DNA of 64,000 nt from Salvelinus alpinus (GCF_045679555.1 NC_092091.1:92894190-92958189); one strand, 5' to 3'; positions 24,301 to 39,300 are shown, counted from the first letter of the stretch. Notes: generated from the sequence alone by a model not told the origin. A program made the numbers and translations.

Positions 24301-27300
24301 CCATCACAACTATCACCAAAGCGACTAGAATAACTACAGAGAGCAACGTGTATTACCTAATTACTCATCATAAAACATTTCTTAAAAATACACAGCGTAC
24401 AGCAATTGAAAGACACAGATCTTGTGAATCCAGACAATATTTCAGATTTTCTAAGTGTTTTACAGCGAAAACACAATATAGCGTTATATTAGCATACCAC
24501 AATAGCAAACATCACAATAGCATTGATTCAAGCCAAACATAGCGATTACGTATAAACCACCAAAATATATTAATTTTTTCACTAACCTTCTCAGAATTCT
24601 TCAGATGACAGTCCTATAACATCATATTACACAATGCATATAGAGTTTGTTCGAAAATTTGCATATTTAGCGGCACAAATCGTGGTTATACAATGAGAAA
24701 AGTAGCCAAGCTGCAAAGAAAATGTCAGGAGAAATCTTGGGAAAGGCACCTATTCTAATCGAAAACTATTCATAAACTTGACTAAAAAATACAAGTTGGA
24801 CAGCAAATGACAGATAAATTAGTTCTTAATGCAATCGCTGGGTTAGATTTTTAAAATTAACGTTACTTCAAGCATACAGCGTGCGCTAAAGCGAGACCGC
24901 ACCGAAATTCATGGCGGAAATATTATTTAACATTTGTCAACATAAGTACGAATTAACAGCATAAAGACTGCTTACTATTAGCTGAGCTTCCATCAGAATC
25001 TTGGGCAAGGTGTCCTTTCTCCAGAACAATCGTCTTTGGGTTGAAAGATGTCCTCTTGTCCGGTCGAAATAGCCGCTAATGTTAGCCACCAACTGGAGAG
25101 GTGTCCAACTCGTGAAAGCGCATGACAAAGAAATCCCAGAAAATCGCAATAAACTGCTATAAACTGCTATAAGTCGGTTTAAATTAACTACCTTATGATG
25201 TCTTTAACACCTATAACGAATAAAAACATGACCGGAGATATAGAACTACTAAAACGAAAGCGTTTGCAGGACGCCATTGTGATGTCTTCTTGCGCCAGGC
25301 GCACCGTTGAAAAGGACGGTACTTCCGTTCCACGGTCTTATATAAGGTCCCAGATTGCGCAATCCACTCCATTCAAATTCTCCCCGCTTACTGACATCTA
25401 GAGGAAGACGTATGCAGTGCATGTAGCCCGATGGCTTACATGGGGACTTATAAACTGACCTAAGAACAGGGACCTCGATTTCTGAAATCTCACTCCCTGA
25501 CAGGAAATGTGCTGCAGAATGAGTTCTGTTTCACTCAGAGAAATAATTCAAACGGTTTTAGAAACTAGAGAGTGTTTCCTATCCAATAGTAATAATAATA
25601 TGCATATTGTATGAGCAAGAATTGAGTACGAGGCAGTTTAATTTGGGAACTCATTTTTACTAAGTCGAAATGGCGTTAAATATTAAATAAATAAATAAAT
25701 ATTAAATATTTCTAAAAAATATCTTTTGAATTTCGCGCCCTGCACTTGGACGGGCTGTTGTCATAAGTGTACCGGCACCGCCCTGCAGCCATAACAGGTT
25801 AACAGGTTAACATAGGCTCAAGAAGTTAACCTGTTATGGCTGCAGGGCGGTGCCGGTACACTTATGACAACAGCCCGTCCAAGTGCAGGGCGCGAAATTC
25901 AAAAGATATTTTTTAGAAATATTTAACTTTCACACATTAACAAGTCCAATACAGCAAATGAAAGATAAACATCTTGTGAATCCAGCCAACATGTCCGATT
26001 TTTATAATGTTTTACAGCGAAAACACCACGTATATTTATGTTAGCTCACCACCAAATACAAAAAAGGACAGACATTTTTCACAGCACAGGTAGCATGCAC
26101 AAAACCAACCTAACTAACCAAGAACCAACCAAACTAACCAAGAAACAACTTCATCAGATGACAGTCTTATAACGTGTTATACAATAAATCTATGTTTTGT
26201 TCGAAAAATGTGCATATTTGAGGTATAAATCAGTTTTACATTGCAGCTACCATCACAGCTACCGTCACAAATAGCACCGAAGCAGCCAGAGTAATTACAG
26301 ACACCAACGTCAAATACCTAAATACTCATCATAAAACATTTCTGAAAAATACATGGTGTACAGCAAATTAACCTTTCACGAGCCTCTACCCCGGATCCGG
26401 GAGCACCCCCCACACCCCCCACACACTAATTAGCATACCTAGCATAGCTTCAAAAGTAGATAATAGCATCTAAATATCATTAAATCACAAGTCCAAGACA
26501 CCAGATGAAAGATACAGATCTTGTGAATAAAGCCACCATTTCAGATTTTTAAAATGTTTTACAGGGAAGACAAAATATGTAAATCTATTAGCTAAACACG
26601 TTAGCAAAATACACCACTATTCTAACTCCATCAGTTTCTTACTCCTTCAGGTGCTATCACCAATTCGGCTCAACTAAGATATTGATATCCACTAACCAAG
26701 AAAAAACCTCTTCAGATGACAGTCTGATAACATATTCATGGTATAGGATAGTTTTTGTTAGAAAAAAGTGCATATTTCAGGTAGAAATCACAGTTTACAA
26801 TTGCACCGACCATCACAAATCGACTAGAATTACTAGATAGAGCAACGTGTATGACCAATTTACTCATCATAAAACATTTCATAAAAATAGACAAAGCATA
26901 GCAATGGAAAGACCCAGTTCTTGTGATTTCAGACCATATTTCAGATTTTCTAAGCGTTTTACAGCGAAAACACAATAAATCGATAAGTTAGCATACCACA
27001 TGAACAAACGTTACCAGAGCATCGATTCCAGCCAAAGAGCGCTATAACGTAATCACCGCCAAAATATATTAATTTTTTCACTAACCTTCTCAGAATTCTT
27101 CCGATGACACTCCTGTAACATCATTTTACAATATACATATACAGTTTGTTCGAAAAGGTGCATATTTAGCCATACAAAACCGTGGTTACACAATAAAAAT
27201 ACTAGGAAATCAAGCCTCAATATGTCTGACGTCATCTATCAGAGTGATCTAGTTTAATTGAAAGCTAATCATATACTTGACTAAAAAATACAGGGTTGAC

Positions 27301-30300
27301 AGCAATCGAAAGACAAATTAGTTCTTAATGCAACCGCGGATTTACATTTTTAAAATTATCCTTACTTTTCAATACAGGGTTGGCCAAGTGAAGCTATACC
27401 AAACAAAATGGCGAATTATGCGTTTAAAATATTTCGACAGAAACACGGTTTATCATATTAAATATTGCTTACTTTGAGCTGTTCTTCCATCATATTCTTG
27501 GGCAATGTATCCTTTCTATGTTATAAACGTCTTTTGGTCGATAGATGTCCTCTGTCCTTCGAAATGTCCACCACCAACGACCGACTCCCTAAAACGTGTC
27601 CAAACTTTCAGAACGCACAACAAAGAAATTCCTCAAAATCGCACTAAACGGATATAAATTGATATAAAACGGCTCAAATTAACTACATTATGATGTTTTT
27701 AACAACTATAACGACTGAAAACATGACCGGAGAAATATTGCTGGTTAGAAAACGATTTGGAACGAGGCAGGTCCGATGGCCTTCACGCTTGAGGCGCACG
27801 TTGAGAAAGGACGGTCTCTGTACATTTTTGTCATTTATAATGGCTGTGAACGTCCCATCGACTTCATTGAAAACGTGATGACGTACAGACACCCAGAGGA
27901 AGACGTAGGCAGTGTCGGTTTCTTCATAGCATTCACTGTGGCCTTATAAACAGACCCCAGATCAGAGGTAAAACTTTCTGAAATCTGAACCCTGTCATGA
28001 AAAGTGCTGTAGAAATTGTTCTGTACCACTCAGAGACAAAATTCCAACTTCTATAGAAACTAGAAGGTGTTTTCTATCCAATAATAACAATAATATGCAT
28101 ATTGTACGATCAAGAATTTAGCACGAGGCAGTTTAATTTGGAGACACAAATATGCTAATGCGGAACAGCACCCCCTATAGTTGCAAGAAGTTAAAGACAA
28201 ACATCTTGTGAATCCAGCCAATATTTCCGATTTCTTAAGTGTTTTACAACGAAAACACAATATAGCATTATATTAGCTTACCACAATAGCCAGAAACACA
28301 AGCCATTTACCAGCAGCAAAAGTTAGCGATCGTAGCAAACCAGCAAAAGATATATAATTTTTGACTAACCTTGATAAGCTTCATCAGAAGACAGTCCTAT
28401 AACATCAGGTTATACATACACTTATGTTTTGTTCGAAAATGTGCATATTTAGAGCTGAAATCAGTGGTTATACATTGTGCTAACGTAGCATCTTTTTCCC
28501 AGAATGTCCGGATATTTTTATGACACTCACCTATTCTGACCAAATAACTATTCATAAACGTTACTAAAAAATACATGTTGTATAGGAAATGATAGATACA
28601 CTAGTTCTTAATGCAATCGCCGTGTTAGAATTCTAAAAATAACTTCATTACGACATCCAGCTTACGTTATAGCGAGAGAGTGCCCAAAATCTGGGCGCAA
28701 ACTATTAGTAAACATGTTCCGACAGATATATGAAATAGCATCATAAATGGGTCCTACTTTTGTTGAGCTTCCATCAGAATGTTGTACAAGGGGTCCTTTG
28801 TCGGGAACAATCGTTGTTTGGTTTTAGAACGGCCTTTTTCCCTCTCGATTTAGCAACTTGCCAAGTGGCACGAATCTCTCCATCGTCAACAAACGGAAGA
28901 GAGCGGAACACGGCAAAACTCCCGAAAAAAATTCAATAATCTGATTAAACTATATTGAAAAAACATACTTTACGATGATATTGTCACATGTATCAAATAA
29001 AATCAAAGCCGGAGATATTAGTCGTCCATAACGTCAGCTTATCAGAAGGCAAATCCAGGTCCCTCCTCGCACTCTCCAGAAAACAGGAAACTGGTGACAC
29101 GTCATGCCAAGAGCTATGATTCGAGTCCAGATCAAGTTACACACTCAATTTCTTCTCTCACTACTTGTCGACATCTAGTGGAAGACGTATGAAGTGCATC
29201 TAAACTAATAAATATCAAGGACTTTAATAGGCAGCCCCTAGAACAGTGCATAGATTTCAGATTTTCCACTTCCTGTCAGGAAGTTTGCTGCAAAAGGAGT
29301 TCTGTTTTACTCACAGATATAATTCAAACGGTTTCAGAAACTAGAGAGTGTTTTCTATCCAATAGTAATAATAATATGCATATTGTACGAGCAAGAATTG
29401 AGTACGAGGCCGTTTAAATTGGGCACGATTTTCCCCCAAAGTGAAAACAGCGCCCTCTGTCCTCAACAGGTTAATCAGTCTATCCTTCTGCTTTACCAAC
29501 ACCAGAGACCATGGTGGAGAGTGTTGGATCAAGCCTGGACCTGAGGACACCATAGACCATGGTGGAGAGTGTTGGATCAAGCCTGGACCTGAGAACACCA
29601 GAGACCATGGTGGAGATAGTTGTGTCAAGCCTGGACCTGAGAACACCAGAGACCATGGTGGAGAGAGTTGGATCAAGCCTGGACCTGAGAACACCAGAGA
29701 CCATGGTGGAGAGTGTTGGATCAAGCCTGGACCTGAGAACACCAGAGACCATGGTGGAGAGTGTTGGATCAAGCCTGGACCTGAGAAATGTGAGTGTTAA
29801 CTGATTTTAATTGTTTTTAAAGGAAAATAGTTGTTAAGCGTTCATTATTCACAATCATGCTCTATTTTGTCTAAACAGACTTAAAGGTAGAGTCAGCAAT
29901 ATGACGTAGAAGCACAAAGTAAACAGCATAGTGGGTCAATTTCTACAACAACTGAGAGCGTTGGAGCACAAGGCTAAACTTCTCCGCTGTAAGAGAGTGA
30001 AGAGAACCCTTGCACATGGGCAGATACTGTGTGTGACTGTGTGAGAGAGAAGTCAGGCATCTTGCTCATCACAATATCTGTGGTGCTGCTCGTACATCAT
30101 CATTTAGCTGACTCTACCTTTAAGCTCTCATCCTAGGATCTACCAGAAATCAGATTCCCAACATCTACAAAATATGGACCAGAACGATGTTGTTTCCTGC
30201 TTCCACAAACATTAATTAATATAACACTTATGTCAGATTATGGTATGCTAATGAGTGTACATTCTGAGACTGTTGCTCACTGATATTCATTTTTATTACA

Positions 30301-33300
30301 AGTCTATTTAATAATTATTAATTCATTATTCGACAATATTGTCCATTTTAAATAACAACTACTTTTGACTTTAGGGATTCCTCAGAGTTGTAAGACCTGT
30401 GACCATGTTGAGGTAAGTCATAATGACAATTCTTACTTTTACATATCTGCAGGAGTCAGGCACAGTCTCAAAGCCAGGTGTGTACCAACCAACCATTCAT
30501 ACTGGGATATAGGCAGTCCTGTGTTCTGCTTTAGTAATATAGACACAGTCTCAAAGCCAGGTGTGTACTGACCAACCATTCATACTGGGATATAGACAGT
30601 CCTGTGTTCTGCTTTAGTAATATCAACACAGTCTCAAAGCCAGGTATGTCCTGACCAACCATTCATACTGGGATATAGACAGTCCTGTGTTCTGCTTTAG
30701 TAATATAAACACAGTCTCAAAGCCAGGTGTGTCCTGACCAACCATTCATACTGGGATATAGACAGTCCTGTGTTCTGCTTTAGTAATATAAACACTGTCT
30801 CAAAGCCAGGTGTGTACTGATCAACCATTCATACTGGGATATAGACAGTCCTGTGTTCTGCTTGTAGGCATGCAGGATTTTAGCTGTTGTCATATTTTGT
30901 CATTAGACAGTTTAATTGATAATTCACCAGCATTCCATGTAACATTGAATAAATACATTAGATTAGTTACTAATGGGCCAGTTTCCCAGACACAGATTAA
31001 GTCTAGTCCTGGACCTTAAAGAACTTTCTATTGAAACTTCCATTGAGCATGCTTTTTAGTCCAGCACTAGACTCAATCTGTGTCCAGAAAACAAGCCCCA
31101 TATGTGTTACTGACATGCTTGTCCTTGTTCAGGACTCCACACACTGGCTTCCGATTGAACCCTTGACTTCCACTGTCCAGGGAGTGACAATGTTCAGGTA
31201 AAATAACTACTTTTAACATTTCATTCCACCTGCTAGTGTATTTCCCCATTACCTTTGGGAATAGTCTTCTAATCCAATCTCTCCGTTTGACCATTGACCC
31301 TCCCTACCATATCTTGATGTTGCCCTCAGACACAGGACACCCAAAGGGAGTTATGAGTGCACAGTGTCTGGGCTCCGCTGGCTGTGTGAGAGAGATGTCA
31401 TTCTGAAGTATCACTTCAGGAACTGGGAACCCTACAGTCAACTTCTGAAATACATGCAGTACACACAAGGTGGTCCATTGCTGGACATCACTATGGAGTT
31501 AGGTGAACTGGAGGAAGTTCATCTGCCACACTGTGTCTGTTTAGGTAAAACCATATAGAAATAGTATTCAGAAAGACATTTCCATGTAACTGAGTTTCAC
31601 TTCCTGAATGAATGAACTATTCTGGGAGTTTGAGTTTACTGTGATCTGGTACTGCATATTCTTTGTGTTTTAGTTGGATGAATAATGCAATATTTGTCTT
31701 TCTCTCCTTTGTATTGTGTTGTTCAGGGACTAACCTTTCCCTGAGGAATGAGATGAAGATTCTTCATGTAGAGGAACATGGAGTGTCTTTAGAGGAAGTG
31801 CATGAGGTCACCAGATTCCATGCTAAGATTCTCCATCCCAAGTTCTCAGCTATCTCTGTTATACTGAACTATATCCTTTCTTGGAACGTAGATGTCCACT
31901 GTGAGCTGATGCTCTATCTGACAGTGATGAAGGAAACACTAATTCCACGCCTATACCTGTTCCCCAGTAACCCCAGCCAAATACAGGTGAGGGACCATTA
32001 TTATAGAGATGAGCTTAACTAAACAGTGGTGCAGTTTATGTTGACACTCATTAAATGTAGATAAGTGTGTTCCTAGTTTTCTGAATAATGTTTGAATAAG
32101 ACTATACATTGACTGGCTGGGTATTTCATGCCTCGTTTCACAGGCTGTGGAACAACAGGAATCAAAGTTTCAAGGGTCTAAAAGGTCTCCCATCACAAGA
32201 CCAGAGCAGTCCTTCAAACTGAATAGTTACTTCAGACTGAACATTCCCTGTTCTACCGCCATCAATCCACCGGTACAGTTTCAGTAGACTAAGAACATGA
32301 ATCTGACATTTCAGTCACAGTTCTATCCATTGCTCTCTCTCTCTCACTCTCAATTCAATTCAAATGGCTTTATTTGCATGGGAAACATGTTTACATTGCT
32401 AAAGCAGTCTCTCCATCTCCCTCCAGAGGATTCATCTCATACATAGAGACACCACACCAAGCTTTTTCAAGGCGGTTGTGAAAATGACAGGGATTGACAT
32501 TGAGATGGAGTTATTCAGTGATGATGAGAGGATAGTATGGACAGAAATAGTATCACGAGGTAGGAGCATATGTCAATCATCACTTTGTACTTTTGTACCA
32601 GATGCTATTTAGAGTGAAATAACCTCATGTTGTTTATCTTTCAGATGAATACTATCAGAACCAAGGTAAGACCCAGATGCAGACTGTCCAAGTAGCAGTG
32701 TTTATTGTAACAGGGGCAGGCAAAGACAGGTCAAGGCAGGCGGGGGTCAGTAAACCAGAGGTGGGTTAAAGGTACAGGTCGGCAGGCAGGCTCAGGGACA
32801 GGGGCAGCCAGAGTGGTCAGGCAGGCAGGCTCAGAGTCAGGACAGGCAAGGGTCAAAACCGGGAAGACAGGAAAAGAGAGACTGGGGAAAAAACAGGAGC
32901 TGAGACACAACACTGGTTGACTCGAACAAACTAGACAAACTGTCAACAGACAAACAGAGAACACAGGAAAAAGTACACAGGGGGTAATGGGGAGATGGGT
33001 GATACCTGGAGGGGGGTGGAGACAATCACAAAGACAGGTGAAACAGATCAGGGTGTGACAGAATACGTCACTGACACCCATTCAACAAGTAAGTAAACAT
33101 GAGAGTTACAATGCATTCGGAAAGTATTCAGACCCCTTGACATTTCCACATTTTCTTACGTTACAGCCTTGTTCTAAAATGGATACAATTGTTTTTTCCC
33201 CTCATCAATCTACACACAATAACCCATAATGACAAAGCAAAAATAGGTTTAGACATTTTTGCAAATGTATTAAAAATAAAAAACGATCACATTTACATAC

Positions 33301-36300
33301 CTGAAGGGAACATTTTGACATTTGCCGAATGGTTAGTGAGAAACACCATATGGCAAATGTACGGTCCCTTACTAGATGTCCGCCAATGTTTGTAAAATTC
33401 GCGGACGGCGGTGTGCCGTGCACGGGGGCCAGATCTTTCAGGAAGTCATCGAATGAAGTCTCTCGGACATTCGGTTTCCGTTTGATAAAATTTTCAAAGT
33501 TTGGTTGTTTTTTTCGCTGTCCCGGTATATCCCACCAGAGGGTGAATGGAATCATATTGCAAATGTACTAAACATCACCAATCATGACATGGCCTTTTCT
33601 CCTAAACGGAAAATATTTTGTAGACGAAACTTGGTGAGCATAGGTTTGGCATAATGGGCAGTTGGCCCCGAACAAGATGGCGTCGAGGCCTCAATGCTTT
33701 TTGTGTTATGGCCATTTTTCTGGGATTAAAGGTCAAAGACGAAAGCCATTTATCTATCGTAATTTAAGAGAAATCGTACATTGTACAATTGGGGATGTTC
33801 ACAAAAATGAGTTATTTTCCCAAAAAAGTTACAGATCCAGTTGCAGCGTGTTCAGACGAACATTTTTTAAGTGGGTTTTGGAGCTCTGCGAGAATTCTGT
33901 GATTTTCTGTGATTTTCTGAAATAACACACACTCATTTAACCCTCTGTAAATCAGTCAGTTCTTAACGTAAAGACTTAAAACTCAGGATTCTGTAAAAGC
34001 CTAACCATAATATGTGTTTACTTTTAGCTTCCTGTGCCAACCGGAAGTGCCATAATTGGTGTCAAAGGTACTGTTTTGAAGGGTTAAAAAAGTAAAATCT
34101 TTCCAAAACTTCATATGTGTGATTAGGCAACCCTCATGAACTCTAAATCAGTCATTCATCCCATCAGATTTCCAAGAAAAACTCACACACCCACTAAGAA
34201 AGGATGGAGTGACACACTGTGGGGCTTAGAGACAGACAGTGCCTGGAAAAGTTACTTTTGTTCAAACTATTAAAGAACCGTTAACTTCTCACGAGTCACC
34301 AACCCTGATCCGGTAGCACCCCCCCCCCCCCCCCCCCCCACTGAGTAGCATAGCTAGCATAGCGTCACAAGTAACTTGTAGCATCTAAATATCATTAAAT
34401 CACAAGTCCAAGACACCAGATGAAAGATACAGGTCTTGTGAATAAAGCCACCATTTCAGATTTTTTAAATGTTTTACAGGGAAGACACAATATGTAAATC
34501 TATTAGCTAACCACGTTAGCAAAGGACACGATTTTTTTACTCCCAATAGTTTTTTCCTGCGTCAGTAGCTATCACTAATTCGACTAAATAAAAATATATA
34601 TAGCCACTAACCAAGAAACAACTTCATATGATGACAGTCTGATAACATATTTATGGTATAGCATAGTTTTTTTGGGGAAAAATGTGCATTTTTCAGGTAT
34701 AAATCACAGTTCTACATTGCAGCTGCAATCTGAAATAGTGCTGACCCAGCCAGAACAATTACAGAGACCAACGTCATATAACGAATTACTCATCTTAAAA
34801 CATTTCAGAAAAATACACAGCGTACAGATATTGAAAGCCCAACATCTGGTGAATCCAAACAATATTTCAGATTTATTAAATGTTTTATAACGAAAACAAA
34901 ATGTAGCGCTAAATTAGCATAGCTATACCAGGCAGATTCGGCTAGGCGCCCACGGCCAGTTCACATGCACAACAGATATGATATAACATCGTAAATTGAG
35001 TCTTACTATGGCTGATCTTTCATCAGAATGTTGATCAAAGTGTCCTTTGTCAAGATGAGTCGTTGGTTCCGTTCAGAATTGTTCCTTTCCCACTCCATTT
35101 AGCACAGGTACTGGTCGAGTGGCACGGATTTCTCAAACGATAATAAAATCAGACAACGGAACACCGCAAAACTCCCAAAAAAATTCAAATAATCTGATTA
35201 AACTATATTGATAAAACATACATTACGATGATCTGGTCACATGTATCAAACAAACTTCGAGACGGAGATAATAATGGCCGTACAACAGAAGACAATCGCA
35301 GCTCCAAGTCGCACGATATAGAGAACCGGAAGTTGTCGGTCACGCCAAAGAATTAGCTCTCATTTCACGTCAGTCCCAGATAAACAAGATATTTTTCCTC
35401 TGACGTCCTCTTGTCACCCAGAGGAAGGCCAATGAGGTGTGTTTCGGGTCATAGGGGGCACGACCATATATAGGCAGAGCGTTGAAGCTGGCATAACACA
35501 TCTTGCTTTTTTCTTCTTGGTCAGGGAAAGTGCTGTCAAATGACTTCTGTATCACTCAGAGACAAAATTGAAACGGTTTTAGAAACTAGAGATTGTTTTC
35601 TTTCCAATGGTATTATTTATATGCATATAGTAAGAGCAATAATTGAATAAGAGGCAGTTTAATCTGTAGAGCAAATTATGCTAATGGGAAAATAGCACCC
35701 CCTGTATTCTCAAGAAGTTAAACTTAGAGCTCTGAAACTTTAGAAACCTGTTATAGAGCTCAGGTCGATAGTGTACGGTGAGTTATGTGGCTCTAGAAGG
35801 TTCTGAGACCGAGAAACAGCCTCGTACATTTGCAATAACTTCAATTCATTTGGACCATTACGAAAATGACGACATTTAGAAAAGTCCCAGAGTTGCAAGA
35901 CTAGGTGCATTGAAACCGGCTCGGCCCATAGAGATGGACCCCAACATTTCTGTCCGATAGCTCATTCAAGGACCTCGTAGCAAGGCATGGAAAAATATTG
36001 ATTTTCAGCACCAATTAAGGTCTTGCTCGGGCACCGAATAACCTATCGAGCCGAAACTTTGGATTTGAGGTCGCCTCACACAGGCCTACACATAATGTCT
36101 GAACTGGACCTGCAGCTAGAACGTAACTATGTGTTATATGTTTTTATTATGGTTTAAATAGAAGGCCCTGTGAATTTTGGGACTGCTCGGAAATATGTGA
36201 TAGTTGGCTTCTAAACGAGTTGGAAGAAGTGGGTGTGGTGTCAGTTTGTATCAGTTTGGTGTCTGAAAATATCTAATTGACTGATGGACACTGACTTGCC

Positions 36301-39300
36301 AGTTGACTTTTGTACATTTGCAATATGTTTAAACAGTGAGGTACCATCACCAAAATGACATTCTGAAATCAACACCAACGAGCGATGGAGAACAACCAGA
36401 ATCACTGCCCGGCCATCCCGAGTTCATCAGCCCAGTCAATTTCTAATTCCTGCAGGAGTTTTGAGCATGTTAAGTTCGTGATGGTATATGCCCATTGAAA
36501 CATATTGCAAAAGCACAGTACATTTGCAATATGATTCAACAGTGAAAAAACATCACCAAATGGACATGATGAAATCAACACAACGAGTGATGGAGAGGAA
36601 CCACTATCACTACCCGGCCATCTCGAGTTCATCAGGCCAGTCAATTTTTAACTTCTGCAGGAGTTTTGAGCATGTCAAATTCGTGATGGTAAATGCCCAT
36701 TGAAACATATTGCAAATGGACATCCTTGCACATGGTGATTACAATTTCTTTAGTGGGGAGCAAGGGGTCAACGGTTGGGTAGGAAGCACCTCCCATCCGT
36801 GCCCATCCATAAGGGGGCGCCCCTTGTCATTTTGGACGTTTTTAAAAAAATCATTATTTTCGACTTTTGACTTCTTATGAAATCATATTGCAAATGGACA
36901 AAACATATGCCTTATGGACAAGTAAAAAAAAAAAAATAATTATGATAATAAAATTTGACAAAAGTATGTTCATACAGTTCTTATACATGTGTAATTGACA
37001 TAAAAATCGAAAGAATTTCGAAAAACGGTCCAGAAAGCACTTTTTTAAGGGTGTCTTGACTTGTGTTACATTTGCAATATGAAAAATTACGGTAAAGCGC
37101 ACACGCCATCTATTGGATTTTTGCAGTGTAACACTTGGCATTTGCCATATGGCATTTGCAATCAGTTTTGAATGAAACGACGCCGAATTGAGTGGTATTG
37201 TACATCGTGTTCATGTTTCGTACGGTGCCAATAACTTCCCATTCATTTTTGTCCATTTCAGGGGGGTGTTTCCTTACATAAGTATTCCGACCCTTTACTC
37301 AGTACTTTGTTGAAGCACCTTTGGCAGCGATTACAGCCTAGAATCTTCTTGGGTATGACACTACAAGCTTGGCACACCTGTATTTGGGAAGTTTTTTCCA
37401 TTCTTCTCTGCAGAGGTACTGAGCACTCTGGAGCAGGATTTCATCAAGGATCTCTTTGAATGTTCATCTTTCCCTCGATCCTGACTAGTCTCCCAGTCCC
37501 TGCCGCTGAAAAACATCCCCACAACATGACGCTGCAACCACCATGCTTCACTGTAGGGATGGTGCCAGGTTTCTTCCAGATGTAACACTTGCCAGTCAGG
37601 CCAAAGAGTTCAACAGCAAACTCTTTTGGCAAACTCCAAGCAGGCTGTCATCTGCCGTTTACTGAGGAGTCGCTTCCGTCTGCCCACTCTACTATTAAGG
37701 CCTGATTGGTGGAATGCTGCAGAGATGGTTGTCCTTCTGGAAGGTTCTCCCATCTCCACAGAGGAACTCTGGAGCTCTGTCAGAGTGACCATCAGGTTCT
37801 TGGTCACATCCCCGGCCAAGGCTCTTCTCCCCCAATTGCTCAGTTTGGCTGGGATCGGCCAGCTCTAAGAAGAGTCTTGGTGGTTCCAAACTCCTTTCAT
37901 TTAAGAATGATGGAGGCCACTGTGTTCTTGGGGACCTTCAACGCTGCAGAAATGTTTTGGTACCCTTCCCCAGATCTGTGCCTCAACACAATCCTGTATC
38001 AGAGCTCTATGACAATTCCTGAGACCTCATGGCTTGGTTTTTGCTCTGACATGCACTGTCAACTGTGGGACCTTATATAGACAGGTGTGTGCCTTTCTAA
38101 ATCATGTCCAATCAATTGAATTTATCACAGGTGGACTCCAATCAAGTTGTAGAAACATTTTAGGATGATCAATGGAAACAGGATGCAACTGAGCTAAATT
38201 TCGAGTCTGATAGCAAATGATCTGAATACTTACATTTGCAAAAAATGTCTACACCTGTTTTCGCTTTGTCGTTATGGGGTATTGTGATGTCATTATGGGG
38301 TATTGTGATGTCATTATAGGGTATTGTGATGTCATTATGGGTTATTGTGATGTCGTTATGGGGTATTGTGATGTCAGTATGGGGTATAGTGATGTCATTA
38401 TGGGGTATTGTGATGTCGTTATGGGGTATTGTGATGTCGTTATGGGGTATTGTTTGTTGATGTTTTTTATTTAACTAGGCAAGTCAGTTAAGAAGACATT
38501 CTTATTTACAATGACGGCCTAACCCGGACAACGTTGGGCCAATTGTGCGCCAACCTATGGGACTCCCAATCACGGCGGGTTGTGATACAGCCAGGAATCG
38601 AACCAGGGTCTGCGCCATTAGATTGCTGAGGATTTTTTTTGTCATCTATTTTAGAATAAGGCTGTAACGTTACAACATGTGGAAAAAGTCAAGGGGTCTG
38701 AATACTTTTCGAAGGCGGTGAATATGAGGCTTTCAGAAACATCCTTGGTCTTTGTATATAGTTGAATCTGTGCTTGAAATGCGTTACTTGACTGAGGGAC
38801 CTTCCAGATGTAGTATCTATGGGGGACAGGTCCACTTTGACATTACAGAGTATTTTCAGTAGGTTGTTGACAAAACATTACAATTAAATCCATTTTAATC
38901 CCACTATGTAACACAACAGAGAAATCCAAGGGGTATGATCACTTTTGCAAGGCTCTGTATGTTATGTAGAATAGACAATCGTGTCAGCCAGGGTAGGCGT
39001 CAATTCCAAATAAGTCAGTCAATTCAGGAAGTAAACTGAAATTCAATAACTGGTAAAAAAATGGCATCTATTTTCAATGACTAGTGGGAAGAAAAAAATG
39101 TGTTTAAATTGACTGACTTGAATATGAATTGACTACAACCCTGGAGTCAGCTCTATACAAGAAATGACTATCAGAGGAATGATAACTAGAGAGACTGTTA
39201 GATGTAGAAACAGCTGCTGTTCACCCTAAAGCCATATTCATTTAATTCACCTCCCTTCAGCATTAACAGTCCCTGGGATTCCTGCTGAGGAGTTTCTGAA

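Larger units (their letters stand above)
33109..38720 (-). mobile_element. Tc1-like element, split by a 4-kb insertion and expanded internally
   Basis: The left end (CATTCGGAAAGTATTCAGAC) and right end (GTCTGAATACTTTTCGAAGG) are Tc1-type inverted termini. Minus-strand transposase remains lie at 37280-38080, including a broken LEETWHHP stretch, with frameshifts. A large insertion occupies 33300-37273. A 21-bp array (38269-38455) and a SINE (38459-38632) sit near the right end. It lies in the intron before the CARD exon. Confidence 0.8.
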
